Shown here piece after piece: positions 55,346 through 64,000 of a DNA stretch of 64,000 bases (the stretch's first letter is position 1; each line of letters starts with the position of its first letter). Location: contig NZ_QVMG01000002.1 of assembly GCF_010500925.1 (NCBI RefSeq), positions 16,726 through 80,725 of the forward strand, given 5' to 3'. Source of the DNA: Parabacteroides sp. 52. Its GTDB lineage: Bacteria > Bacteroidota > Bacteroidia > Bacteroidales > Tannerellaceae. Position numbers and translations under genes: made by a program. Under the pieces are notes generated by a model. That model made no database searches. It was given only the letters and a program-made list of their open reading frames with translations, and was not told the origin of the DNA.

Positions 55346-56359
55346 TTAGTTTATGTTATAATTCATTTTTCTAGTGACATCTACTTTGTCTCTTGGGGTT
55401 TTCCCAAGAGCATGCCGTAGCAGTTGTCTCCCATAGTGATGTTTTTTTGCATAGGACTCAAATGTCTCTGTTTGATAATCAAAGTCCTCCTTCCAACAAC
55501 CTTGGGGGGAAATATAACAATAAGTTGCTTTGTCGATGCGTCGATCGGCAGTCTTATCTTCTTCCAGTATAATTATATTCTTTTTTTCCGGAGCAAGGCA
55601 GACAATACCTTTTTCGTTGCACGATTTGATTAATGGAGCTATGATCGTATCATAGCTGGCATAGATATTTGACAGGTCAAAATCCGAATAGGCACTGTTC
55701 CCGATTTTTTGAATCGGTCGCAATTGTAAAATATCCATATGCTCCCCCACTATTTCCCAAAGATAAGGTAACTCGTTCAAATTATCGTTATTTATCGTAT
55801 AATTTATACGAAGTTTTAAGTCCGGATACTGTGTTTTTATTTCTGAAATGTTTTTCAAAACCTGGCGAAACTCTTCGAAATTTCCGTTCACCATCAGCGA
55901 TTCATAGGTTTCCCGCGTCAAGCCATGGGTGGAGATTGTTATTTCATCCAAACCGGCCTTCGCCATTCCTTCCAATACATCCCGACTCAGTAAACTACCG
56001 TTTGTTGTGAGGGATATATGGGGTATATGATATTGCTTTCCCAAGGCAATGATGCGAACCAGGTCTTTGTGTAAAGTAGGTTCGGCACCACAACCGATTT
56101 GCAGTTTCAATGCTCTGTGAAAGAGAGATTGAGCAATGGATTCAATCGCTGTATAGTCCAAAGTCCCTTTATAGGTTTTACGTTTTTCCGCATCACTGAA
56201 ATAACACATTTTGCAACGAAAATTGCAGGCAAGTACAGGATCGAAAAAGATACCGATATATCTTTTTCTCAAAACATGAAAGAGCCAAATGCCCAACAGT
56301 TTGATCCTTATGCTTTTTATTCGGGAATTTAAACGTAATATCCTATAAAAGCCAGACAT
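55346..56359 (-). CDS. Radical SAM protein
   Basis: 337-aa radical SAM enzyme with C-x3-C-x2-C in [13 protein letters not shown], followed by the [12 protein letters not shown] and [10 protein letters not shown] barrel blocks. A C-terminal [10 protein letters not shown] holds two more cysteines, less than a full SPASM domain. This type is common in glycan or peptide modification clusters. The ATG overlaps the stop of the saccharopine-dehydrogenase-like gene by one base (TAATG), and recA follows. The substrate is unknown. Confidence 0.88.
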   Translation of the reverse strand: MSGFYRILRLNSRIKSIRIKLLGIWLFHVLRKRYIGIFFDPVLACNFRCKMCYFSDAEKRKTYKGTLDYTAIESIAQSLFHRALKLQIGCGAEPTLHKDLVRIIALGKQYHIPHISLTTNGSLLSRDVLEGMAKAGLDEITISTHGLTRETYESLMVNGNFEEFRQVLKNISEIKTQYPDLKLRINYTINNDNLNELPYLWEIVGEHMDILQLRPIQKIGNSAYSDFDLSNIYASYDTIIAPLIKSCNEKGIVCLAPEKKNIIILEEDKTADRRIDKATYCYISPQGCWKEDFDYQTETFESYAKKHHYGRQLLRHALGKTPRDKVDVTRKMNYNIN

Positions 56360-57552
56360 TATACCTCCAAGTCAACATTAAACTGTTCGTGCCAAGGCAA
56401 TCCTTGTTCATTTAATTCGACCATGAATGGATCCGGATTAAATTCTTCAACATTCCATACCCCTGGTTTCTTCCAGATACCTTTCAAGAATAGTTTGGCT
56501 CCGATCATTGCCGGAACACCGGTGGTATAACTCACAGCTTGGGCACCTGTTTCTTTGTAGGCAACCTGGTGGCTAGCATTGTTATAGATATAATAAGTTA
56601 ATGCCTTTCCGTCTTTCATACCTTGGATACGGCAACCAATGGATGTCTCCCCTGTATAATTCTCTCCCAGTTCGCCCGGATCCGGTAACACCGCTTTTAA
56701 GAATTGAATAGGCACAATCTCTACCCCATTGTATAATACAGGTTTGATGCTGGTCATACCAATATTTTGCATAACCCGCAAATGGGTAAGGTATTCTTGT
56801 CCGAATGTCATCCAGAAACGGGCACGTTTGATGGTCGGGAAGTTCTTTACCAGGCTTTCCAACTCTTCGTGATACATCAGATAAGATTCGCGTGATCCGA
56901 TATTAGGATAGTTAAGTGTTTTATGTACAGACAAAGGATCTGTTTCTATCCATTGACCCTCTTCGTAGTATTTTCCCCGCTGAGTAATTTCGCGGATATT
57001 AATTTCCGGATTGAAGTTTGTGGCAAATGCTTTGTGATGGTCTCCTCCGTTGCAGTCGACAATGTCCAGGTATTGAATCTCATCAAAATGATGTTTGGCT
57101 GCGTGTGCCGTAAAGACACTGGTTACCCCCGGGTCAAAACCGCATCCGAGAATCGCTGTTAAGCCGGCCTTTTCAAACCGGTCTTTGTAAGCCCATTGCC
57201 AGCTGTATTCATATTTAGCCTCGTCTATGGGTTCGTAGTTTGCCGTATCCAGATAACTTACTCCGTATGCCAGGCAGGCATCCATGATAGACAGGTCCTG
57301 GTAGGGGAGTGCCAGGTTGACAACCAGATCCGGTTGATAGGCATTAAAAAGTGTAACCAGTTCATCTACATTGTCCGCATTTACCTGTGAAGTATGTACC
57401 TTCATATTTTTGATATCTGCTGCAATTTGTTCGGCTTTACTTTTTGTCCGTGTAGCTATCATAATGTCCGTAAAGACATCTGCATTCATTGCCATTTTCT
57501 TAACAGCAACGGTGCTAACACCACCAGCACCAATAACTAATACTTTTCCCAT
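56359..57552 (-). CDS. Saccharopine dehydrogenase-like (carboxynorspermidine dehydrogenase)
   Basis: 397-aa Rossmann enzyme: GAGGVSTVAVKKMA nucleotide loop at 8-21, VNLALPYQDLSIMDACLAYGVSYLDTANYE, GCGFDPGVTSVFTAHA, and a C-terminal saccharopine-reductase domain. This subgroup in Bacteroidetes is carboxy(nor)spermidine dehydrogenase, the reductive step of the alternative spermidine route; its decarboxylase partner is not in the window. It is the first gene of the long recA-glycan operon and has its own promoter. I recall that a gene of this type also lies by recA in other Bacteroides. Confidence 0.88.
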   Translation of the reverse strand: MGKVLVIGAGGVSTVAVKKMAMNADVFTDIMIATRTKSKAEQIAADIKNMKVHTSQVNADNVDELVTLFNAYQPDLVVNLALPYQDLSIMDACLAYGVSYLDTANYEPIDEAKYEYSWQWAYKDRFEKAGLTAILGCGFDPGVTSVFTAHAAKHHFDEIQYLDIVDCNGGDHHKAFATNFNPEINIREITQRGKYYEEGQWIETDPLSVHKTLNYPNIGSRESYLMYHEELESLVKNFPTIKRARFWMTFGQEYLTHLRVMQNIGMTSIKPVLYNGVEIVPIQFLKAVLPDPGELGENYTGETSIGCRIQGMKDGKALTYYIYNNASHQVAYKETGAQAVSYTTGVPAMIGAKLFLKGIWKKPGVWNVEEFNPDPFMVELNEQGLPWHEQFNVDLEV

Positions 57553-57610
57553 TTACTCAGTCAAATTAATCTTGTTGTTATACGTCTATTTTAGTTCTGA
57601 AACCAAGCAA

Positions 57611-57618
57611 CAAATATA
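57611..57618 (-). promoter_or_regulatory. TAnnTTTG -7 box for the recA-containing operon
   Basis: TATATTTG on the minus strand, 59 bp before the ATG at 57552. It is the only clear box seen for the nine-gene unit. Confidence 0.6.
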
Positions 57619-57667
57619 GGAGTAATTCTTTGAAATAATGTATGTGAGAGGTAAAAACAATTTATAG

Positions 57668-57675
57668 TATCTTTG
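57668..57675 (+). promoter_or_regulatory. TAnnTTTG -7 box for the THUMP-like methyltransferase
   Basis: TATCTTTG ends 5 bp before the ATG at 57681. Either the mRNA is leaderless or translation starts at the second ATG (57699). Confidence 0.6.
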
Positions 57676-57680
57676 CCTTC

Positions 57681-58901
57681 ATGAAACTGACATCCGCCAT
57701 GAAACAGTTTATACAGGAGCATGCAGGTGATGATTTGAATAAATTATTGCTCAGCAGTTCCCGTTATCCGACTATGGATATTCCTTTTGCTGTCGACCAG
57801 ATTGCAGCAAGACGCCAGTTGCGTGATAAACTTCCTTCCTGGTATGCAAATGATAACTTGATATATCCTTCCAAAATAGCAGCCGAACAATGTTCTTCGG
57901 AGCTGACAGCCCGGTATAAACAACAGTTGATCAAAGAGGGAGAGGGCGTATGCGATCTGACGGGGGGATTGGGTGTTGACAGTAGTTTCTTTTCCCAAAA
58001 GGCCAACCGGTTAATCTATATTGAACGTTTTGAGAATTACTGCGAGGCAGCAAGGCATAATTTTCAGTCGTTAGCGATTAAAAATATAGAGGTGATAAAA
58101 GGCGATGCCACGGAAGTTGTTGAGACTCTGGAAGGCATAGACGTTTTTTATATTGACCCGGCAAGAAGGGGAGAAGGCAATAAACGCGTATTTGCTTTGT
58201 CGGATTGTGAACCGGATTTATCGCGGTTACTGCCTGTTCTCTTTCAACGGGCTCCCAAGGTGATTGCTAAGTTATCCCCGATGGTGGATATACAACATAC
58301 GTTGCATTTATTACCTGAAACAACCGAAGTGCATGTTCTCTCCGTAAAGAATGAATGTAAGGAGTTGTTGTTTGTGATGGAACGGGGAAATTGTCTCTCT
58401 CCGCTTATTTATTGCCAGAATATTTTATCGGAAGAGGAAGAGCAGTCTTTTCAGTTTACTTACCAGGAGGAGCAAGGCGAGCAAGCTCGTATGGCCGGGC
58501 AGATACAAGAATATCTCTATGAACCCAATGCCTCAATCTTAAAAGCCGGAGCCTTTAAATGTCTTTCCAGTCGTTTGATGGTAGAAAAGTTAGGTATAAG
58601 CAGTCATTTGTATACCTCCGCACGATGCATTCCTGATTTCCTGGGAAGAGTTTTTTCTGTAGAGGCAGTCTATCCTTTTACCGGAAAACTATGTAAGACC
58701 TTGTCTAAAGAAATTCCCAAAGCGAATATTACGGTTCGTAATTTTCCTCTTTCTGTAGCCGAACTGCGCGCCCGCACGAAAATAACCGATGGGGGAGAGC
58801 TGTATTTGTTTGCTACCACACTGGCAGGTGGTGAGAAGGTGTTAATTAAAGGGAGGAAGGTTATAGTTTTTGCAAATGTGGGTTTATCAAAGGAGACATG
58901 A
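57681..58901 (+). CDS. Class I SAM methyltransferase with THUMP-like domain
   Basis: 406-aa protein. A helical N-terminal region is followed by SAM motif I (VCDLTGGLGVDSSFFSQ), an acidic IERFENYCEAARHN second strand, GDATEV, and DPARRGEGNKRVF in the active-site position, then a C-terminal THUMP-like domain. This suggests RNA methylation, but the target is unknown. The ATG at 57699 (MKQFIQEHAG) is an alternative start that would give a normal leader. It is a single gene divergent from the recA operon. Confidence 0.88.
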   Translation: MKLTSAMKQFIQEHAGDDLNKLLLSSSRYPTMDIPFAVDQIAARRQLRDKLPSWYANDNLIYPSKIAAEQCSSELTARYKQQLIKEGEGVCDLTGGLGVDSSFFSQKANRLIYIERFENYCEAARHNFQSLAIKNIEVIKGDATEVVETLEGIDVFYIDPARRGEGNKRVFALSDCEPDLSRLLPVLFQRAPKVIAKLSPMVDIQHTLHLLPETTEVHVLSVKNECKELLFVMERGNCLSPLIYCQNILSEEEEQSFQFTYQEEQGEQARMAGQIQEYLYEPNASILKAGAFKCLSSRLMVEKLGISSHLYTSARCIPDFLGRVFSVEAVYPFTGKLCKTLSKEIPKANITVRNFPLSVAELRARTKITDGGELYLFATTLAGGEKVLIKGRKVIVFANVGLSKET

Positions 58902-58981
58902 TAACGTTTCCTTTTTTTATGAATAGAGGTATGTCTGATTGGTGTTATAAGTTGTTGTCTTGGTGTTTTGGAGGAAATAGG

Positions 58982-60655
58982 CTACATAAACAACAACAGT
59001 ATTAACTGCGCTGTAATCACCCGTGTAAACATGGAAATAGGATAAACGGTAGCATATGCGACGGAAGGCTCATCGCCTTCTACCGTTGTGTTGGCGTAAG
59101 TCAGTGCCATAGGATTCGCCATGCTGCCGCAAAGCATACCCATATTCTCCGCATAATCAATAGGCAGGAAACGGGAGGCTATAAAACCGACAAGTAATAC
59201 CGGTACGATGGTCAGGATAAATCCCAAGCCGATCCACAAAAGACCTTCCGCGCGAAAGACGGTCTCAAAAAAATGGGCACCGGAGTCTATGCCTAACCCG
59301 GCCAGGTAGATTACGATACCTAACTGGCGCAACATCAGGTTGGCACTTTGTGTCGTATACGTAGTCATATGTAAGCGTGGACCAAAGGCTCCCATTAAGA
59401 TACCTACAATGATAGGTCCTCCGGCAATACCTAATTTAACAGGCATACTGATACCCGGAATGGAGATAGGGATAGCCCCCAATAAAACTCCCAGGGTAAT
59501 ACCGATAAATACAGCCAATAGATTCGGATTGTCCAATCGTTTGATTTCATCCCCTAGGATCTTTCCTACATTATTCACGGCATTGGCCTCACCTACGATG
59601 GTCAGGCGGTCGCCTATTTGTAACCGAAGGGCACTGGAAGCAATCAGATCGATCCCGGCACGGTTAACACGTGTAATATTTATACCATAGAGGTTGCGTA
59701 AACGAAGCGTTCCCAGTTTGCTGCCATTCACTTTTTCCTGTGTGACGACGATGCGGCGGGAGACGAGTTGGCGATCCACAACATCCCAGTCGATATCTTC
59801 CCTGTTCCAATCGATATTCTCCTGTTCTCCGAAGATGACTTTGATCGCTTCGATATCGGCCTGCGCAGAGATTACCAAAAGGTGATCTCCTTTTTGTAGT
59901 CGTTTGTCGGAGGTGGGAATAAATACATTCCCTTTGCGCCATATACGGGAGATCACAAATTCTTTTCCACCGGATTTGACGATTTCCTGAATGCTTTTAT
60001 TGTAAATAGCCGGATTGGCAACAAGATATTCGGTTACATTCGGGCGCGGACTCCTGTTTTCTTTTTTCTTTGTTTTGTCAGTCTCTGAGACAAAACATTT
60101 TTTTAATAAAACAATGGCAAGTATGACTCCTATAACCCCCAATGGATAGGCCACAGCACAGGCCAATGCCATTTCGGTCACCCCCGAATTATTATCCGGT
60201 TGGATCTGAAGCAATGTTTGTTGTGCCGCTCCTAGAACGGGGGTGTTTGTCACAGCACCGGACATAATACCTACCATGGTAGACAAGGATATACCTGTCG
60301 ATTGGCTGAGTATCAACGTCAGTATAAGTCCCAGAAAGATTACACAGAGAGCCATGGAGTTTAATAATAACCCTCCCTTTTTCAAAGAACCAAAGAATCC
60401 GGGTCCTACCTGAAGTCCCAAGGAATAAACAAAAAGGATCAAACCGAAGCTTTGGGCAAAATACAGCATATCTTTATTTATCTCCAGCCCGAAATGTCCG
60501 GCAATGATCCCGGCAAAAAAGACAAAAGTAATGCCCAGGGAAATACCCAAAATCTTTATCCGCGACAACAACAATCCCACCGCCGACACCAGGGATATTC
60601 CTGCTGCTGCCTGTAATACGGGGGAGTCAAGCCATGTGTTTAAAAGACAATCCAT
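58982..60655 (-). CDS. AspT/YidE-type transporter with TrkA-C domains
   Basis: 557-aa membrane protein built as two hydrophobic halves (about five helices each) around two cytoplasmic TrkA-C (RCK-C) domains near residues 190-370, the plan of the AspT/YidE/YbjL family of putative anion exchangers. GxxxG-rich repeats such as GIMSGAVTNTPVLGAAQQ and GMLCGSMANPMALTYAN occur at equivalent places in the two halves. The frame opens at 60778, but the family start and the promoter box support MDCLLNTW at 60655. The transported substrate is unknown; AspT exchanges aspartate and alanine. Confidence 0.88.
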   Translation of the reverse strand: MDCLLNTWLDSPVLQAAAGISLVSAVGLLLSRIKILGISLGITFVFFAGIIAGHFGLEINKDMLYFAQSFGLILFVYSLGLQVGPGFFGSLKKGGLLLNSMALCVIFLGLILTLILSQSTGISLSTMVGIMSGAVTNTPVLGAAQQTLLQIQPDNNSGVTEMALACAVAYPLGVIGVILAIVLLKKCFVSETDKTKKKENRSPRPNVTEYLVANPAIYNKSIQEIVKSGGKEFVISRIWRKGNVFIPTSDKRLQKGDHLLVISAQADIEAIKVIFGEQENIDWNREDIDWDVVDRQLVSRRIVVTQEKVNGSKLGTLRLRNLYGINITRVNRAGIDLIASSALRLQIGDRLTIVGEANAVNNVGKILGDEIKRLDNPNLLAVFIGITLGVLLGAIPISIPGISMPVKLGIAGGPIIVGILMGAFGPRLHMTTYTTQSANLMLRQLGIVIYLAGLGIDSGAHFFETVFRAEGLLWIGLGFILTIVPVLLVGFIASRFLPIDYAENMGMLCGSMANPMALTYANTTVEGDEPSVAYATVYPISMFTRVITAQLILLLFM

Positions 60656-60663
60656 TTCGGGTG

Positions 60664-60671
60664 CAAATGTA
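60664..60671 (-). promoter_or_regulatory. TAnnTTTG -7 box for the AspT-type transporter
   Basis: TACATTTG on the minus strand ends 8 bp before the ATG at 60655, implying an almost leaderless mRNA. Confidence 0.45.
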
Positions 60672-60743
60672 AGCTTATCTCTATGAAAATGAAAATAATT
60701 CATGCATTTCCCTCCTTTAAGCGTTTGGGAAAGTGTAAAGGAA

Positions 60744-60784
60744 GGGGTAAAAAAAGAAACGATTGGACATGGGTCCAATCGTTT
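60744..60784 (-). terminator. Terminator of the M16 peptidase gene
   Basis: AAACGATTGGAC pairs perfectly with GTCCAATCGTTT around a 4-base loop (60757-60784); on the minus strand the T-rich TTTCTTTTTTTA follows. Confidence 0.88.
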
Positions 60785-60819
60785 ACTGTTATACTTGAAA
60801 AGTAATAAGAAGCTCTGCT

Positions 60820-63702
60820 TTATTTCGTAGAAAATAATTTCGCTTTATTCAGTCGGATCACTTTGCCGAATTTTTCTAATTCTTTGGTGTCTATTTGTTT
60901 CGGGTCACCAATGATAGCAATGGCAATGGGTTTATTTTTGATTTCTGTATGATAGAACTGCATCAGATCTTCAAATGTTAGGTTTTCTATAACAGATAAT
61001 TCTGTTTTTGCAGGATCTTCAGTATACCCCAACTTTCTCCAGGCTTCATACCGTTGACTGGCATTCCGGAAAGAAGGTTTGGTTGTCAGCATCACCTTAT
61101 ATAAAAAACCTTTGATGTTTTCTATTCTGTTTGGATACTCCGGCATCTCTTTTAATAAAGAAAGATACAACTCAATAGCATCAATCGTTTTATCCGATTG
61201 CGTACCAATGAATCCGTCCATATAGATATTCTTTTGTTGAATCGGAGGGGTTACAAAGCGGCCATAGGCGGTGTAAGCCATGGATCTGTATTCGCGCACC
61301 TCTTTCATTACCAAACCATTAAAACTTCCGCTGAAGTATTGATTGAAGGCATTAATCGCTATCTTATCTTTTATATGGTAAGGTTTTCCGTTTATAAGGA
61401 AATAAATAGCGCTCTGCTGTGCATCATTATCCGGTAAGAAGTAGACTGTATTTTCATTGTATTGAACGACTTCTTTTACTTCTGGTGAGGTGGATGGTTT
61501 TTCCTGTGCTTTTAAGGGCAGGTTATTGCTCAAAATTTCATAGGCATCATCAAAACTCATATTACCGACATAATGAATTTCGGCTTCATAGTCTGTTGCC
61601 CGAGAGAATTCACCAGTTAGATGGCTCACACTCATCGAACGAATATCTTCTATCGGCAATCTGTCTATATATTCAGACTTGTCTTGGTAAAATAAATATT
61701 CAAAAAGTGCATCTTTAAGTATGTCGGTATAATCTTTTTCCACTCTTCTGGATTGCATCTGACTACCGATAATACTATTCAACTGTTTTTCTTCCAGTTT
61801 GGGCATCAATATTTGCCGTGTTAATAAATTACATGACTCTTGAAGTGTAGATTCATAGCCTTCCATTACAACATACAAATAGCTATCATCCACCCGGAAA
61901 CGACAAGAAGTCCCTAATTTACTGAACTCTTGTTTTAATTCCTGCGGTTCGAACTGTCCCATGACACCTGCATTGTTCATTAACTGAACGGCATAACGCA
62001 GTTTAGGCATTTGAGCCGTTCCTACTCCGTATTTTAAAGTCAATGTATAAATTTCGTTTTCTTCATTCTTGGTGTAGAACAATTTAGACAGATCGTTTAT
62101 TTTTTTAGATTTTACATCTTCCAGATTCGCGAATTCCGGTGCTTTTTTCATTACTGGTAAGTTCGAGAAGTTGGCAGCATAAGCTGATTCTGCATCTCTT
62201 GACGGAATGATTGGATCGTATTGCGGTTTATCCAGTTTGGTTGATTTAGGAGCTTTACCTTCTTGCAATTCAATGGCAATAAAGTCATTGGTAAGATATT
62301 TTTTGGCAATTGTTTTTATGTTGTCCAATGTAATTGCGGCAACGCGATCTTTGTATGCCAGGATTTCCCCTATATCTTCGTTATTCATGAATGCAGATAC
62401 CAGTAAATTCGCTTTGGTAGCAGATGATTCGAATAACAAATCAAATTGACGGATTTCTGTCTCTTTGATTGATTGCAGTAACCATTCTTCAATATTTCCG
62501 TCTTGTAATTTTTTTATTTCTTTCCGGATGATCTTTTCCGTATCTTTCAATGAGTTAAAGCGTCTTTGATTGATGTCGAAATAAGGTACGGCACCGACTA
62601 CAATTCTACCCTGGTCGCGGAAGCTGTTTACACCTGAAAAAGCAGTCATCAAGTCGCCTTCCAGTACCAATTTGTCCAATAAACCGGTACGGCTGCTATT
62701 AGAAAGCAAAGACATACATATATCTAAAGCGATATCATCGGGATGTCCATTCGGAATACCTTGAAATGCTAATTGAATCTGAGGGTAGGGGGTTAATTTG
62801 GCAGAAACGGATTTACGTCCTTTGATATCCCAATCCGGATATGTTTTTCTCTCCGGAGATTTTTTAGCCGGTAAGCGGCCGAATTTATCTTGTATAAGTG
62901 CTTGTACTTGTGATGTTTTAATGTTTCCCACTAATACCAATACCATGTTTTCAGGCACATACCACTCGTTATAGAAGTCAATTAAGGAACTTAGTTTCGG
63001 ATTTTTCAAATGTTCCTGTTTACCAATGATTGGACGGGAATAAGGGTGTCCGGGGAATATGTTTTTCAATATAAAGTTTTGAACCTGACTTCCTTGTTGA
63101 TCCTCATATCTATTGAACTCTTCGTATACCGTTTCCAATTCGGATTGGAAAGCACGGAATACCGGATTGATAAAACGTTCGGAATTCAATTCCAACCAAC
63201 GATAGATTTCAGAGGGAGGAAATGAGTTGTAGTATACTGTGTAGTCCCATGAAGTACCGGCATTTAAACCATAACCTCCTAATTCTTCCGTAAGCGAAGA
63301 GAATTCGTTGGGAGCCATATATTGTGCAGCTTCAATACTTAGTTTGTTTATCTCTTTAGCCAATATTTCTTTTTGTGTAGCATCGTCTGTTGCTGCCATT
63401 TCATCATATTTGGCAATGATTTGTTCATAAAGCGGCCGTTCTTTTTCCCAATCGACCGTACCGATCTTTTCAGTACCTTTAAACATTACATGTTCCAGGT
63501 AATGGGCTAATCCGGTTAGATTCTCTGGATCCGATGAGGATCCTACATTGACACCCACCATGCCAAATACATCCGGTTTAGAGGAATCTTCCCATATATA
63601 TACAGTTAATCCATTTTGCAATTTGAGCCCTTTCAGCCCCTGCGCATGAATAAGTGTGGGAATAAAACATAGAATGACTGATAGTAGAAAGAACTTTTTC
63701 AT
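60820..63702 (-). CDS. M16 family zinc metallopeptidase (insulinase/PqqL-like)
   Basis: 960-aa secreted protease with a signal peptide (cleavage near LIHAQ). The zinc motif HxxEH is H67-Y-L-E-H71 (GLAHYLEHVMFKGTE), and the distal glutamate lies in the ELETVYEEFNRYED helix. Four M16 half-domains fill the length, as in two-lobed periplasmic peptidases that trap and degrade small unfolded peptides. Bacteroidetes homologues are periplasmic or outer-membrane linked. It is a single gene between the terminators of a susD-like gene and its own. The natural substrate is unknown. Confidence 0.93.
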   Translation of the reverse strand: MKKFFLLSVILCFIPTLIHAQGLKGLKLQNGLTVYIWEDSSKPDVFGMVGVNVGSSSDPENLTGLAHYLEHVMFKGTEKIGTVDWEKERPLYEQIIAKYDEMAATDDATQKEILAKEINKLSIEAAQYMAPNEFSSLTEELGGYGLNAGTSWDYTVYYNSFPPSEIYRWLELNSERFINPVFRAFQSELETVYEEFNRYEDQQGSQVQNFILKNIFPGHPYSRPIIGKQEHLKNPKLSSLIDFYNEWYVPENMVLVLVGNIKTSQVQALIQDKFGRLPAKKSPERKTYPDWDIKGRKSVSAKLTPYPQIQLAFQGIPNGHPDDIALDICMSLLSNSSRTGLLDKLVLEGDLMTAFSGVNSFRDQGRIVVGAVPYFDINQRRFNSLKDTEKIIRKEIKKLQDGNIEEWLLQSIKETEIRQFDLLFESSATKANLLVSAFMNNEDIGEILAYKDRVAAITLDNIKTIAKKYLTNDFIAIELQEGKAPKSTKLDKPQYDPIIPSRDAESAYAANFSNLPVMKKAPEFANLEDVKSKKINDLSKLFYTKNEENEIYTLTLKYGVGTAQMPKLRYAVQLMNNAGVMGQFEPQELKQEFSKLGTSCRFRVDDSYLYVVMEGYESTLQESCNLLTRQILMPKLEEKQLNSIIGSQMQSRRVEKDYTDILKDALFEYLFYQDKSEYIDRLPIEDIRSMSVSHLTGEFSRATDYEAEIHYVGNMSFDDAYEILSNNLPLKAQEKPSTSPEVKEVVQYNENTVYFLPDNDAQQSAIYFLINGKPYHIKDKIAINAFNQYFSGSFNGLVMKEVREYRSMAYTAYGRFVTPPIQQKNIYMDGFIGTQSDKTIDAIELYLSLLKEMPEYPNRIENIKGFLYKVMLTTKPSFRNASQRYEAWRKLGYTEDPAKTELSVIENLTFEDLMQFYHTEIKNKPIAIAIIGDPKQIDTKELEKFGKVIRLNKAKLFSTK

Positions 63703-63744
63703 TTGTCGTTTATTATTATGTTCAAACTCTTGTTCTATAAATGA

Positions 63745-63785
63745 GATAGAACGAGAACTCTTTTTTCAGAATTTCTCGTTCTATC
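63745..63785 (-). terminator. Hairpin after the susD-like gene
   Basis: GATAGAACGAGAA pairs with TTCTCGTTCTATC (13 bp). The T tract on the minus strand is weak (TCTCATTTATAG). Confidence 0.65.
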
Positions 63786-63809
63786 ATAGTATTCTAATTT
63801 AATATTCTA

Positions 63810-64000
63810 TTAGAGATTAGGGTTGTTTGTGATTTCGCTTGTTGGAATTTGGAAATACAAGCGGCTGTCTGTGTAATCAATCGTTTTACCAGGGTAAGTA
63901 GCATCGTTGCCTCCGCGAACGACTGCTTTTTTGAAACGTTTCATTGTTAACAAGCCACGTCCTTCTCCCCACATTTCAACACGCCAGTTATAATACATAA
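63810..64000 (-). CDS. SusD/RagB family lipoprotein, C-terminal end (partial)
   Basis: The last 63 codons of a gene that continues past the window edge. The segment RVEMWGEGRGLLTMKRFKKAVVRGGN followed by FQIPTSEITNNPNL is the standard C-terminus of SusD/RagB outer-membrane lipoproteins, where a polar residue run forms the last alpha-helix and the protein ends in E-x-NNPxL. A susC-type TonB receptor should lie further upstream on the minus strand. Its glycan or peptide cargo cannot be told from this piece. Confidence 0.88.
   Translation of the reverse strand, partial: MYYNWRVEMWGEGRGLLTMKRFKKAVVRGGNDATYPGKTIDYTDSRLYFQIPTSEITNNPNL

Overview
The window looks like chromosomal DNA of a gut Bacteroidales bacterium. 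The genus could be Parabacteroides or Bacteroides; the sequence alone does not settle which. The evidence is a Bacteroidetes-type promoter box (TAnnTTTG) upstream of more than twenty genes, no consistent Shine-Dalgarno sequences, Ser-type sulfatases, a TonB receptor/lipoprotein pair, a hybrid two-component sensor, a NigD-like lipoprotein, a SusD-like protein, a GH95 fucosidase and a carboxynorspermidine dehydrogenase-like gene next to recA.

Layout. 0-7 kb (minus): two sulfatases, then a DUF4374 lipoprotein with a TonB-dependent receptor. 7-14.7 kb: topB, a small ORF, a Nudix hydrolase, the galactose operon galM-MFS-galK, and a LytTR membrane regulator. 14.8-20.8 kb (minus): a full thiamine operon thiS-tenI-thiE-thiG-thiC-thiH-thiF behind a TPP riboswitch. 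20.9-33.3 kb: HIT protein, GH95, small envelope proteins, a structured ncRNA, recR, GT2, GNAT, YqgE, a large MG2/TonB-plug protein and an aminotransferase. 33.3-38.2 kb: tRNA-Asp, a transposase remnant and a wrecked carbohydrate-use locus. 38.3-48.5 kb: lipoproteins, an RRM protein, and an FtsX permease with a divergent response regulator/kinase pair. 48.5-57.6 kb (minus): one long operon running from a saccharopine-dehydrogenase-like gene through a radical SAM gene and recA into five surface-glycan genes. 57.7-64 kb: a methyltransferase, an AspT-type transporter, an M16 protease and the 3' end of a susD-like gene.

The most unusual material is not ordinary genes. (1) Four intergenic arrays contain short palindromic cores at an exact 22-bp period. 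They fall into three sequence families, and two of the arrays are bounded by long inverted repeats. (2) Downstream of tRNA-Asp, pieces of a hybrid sensor gene, araB and a discoidin-domain gene are joined in a single reading frame, and the following GH43 gene is frameshifted in its signal peptide at A-AAA-AAG. (3) An NtrC-type response regulator has lost its whole AAA+ ATPase core but keeps the lid and the Fis helix-turn-helix. (4) A structured RNA with a 6S-like fold and its own promoter lies upstream of recR.

Functions were inferred by reading motifs; no database search was run.
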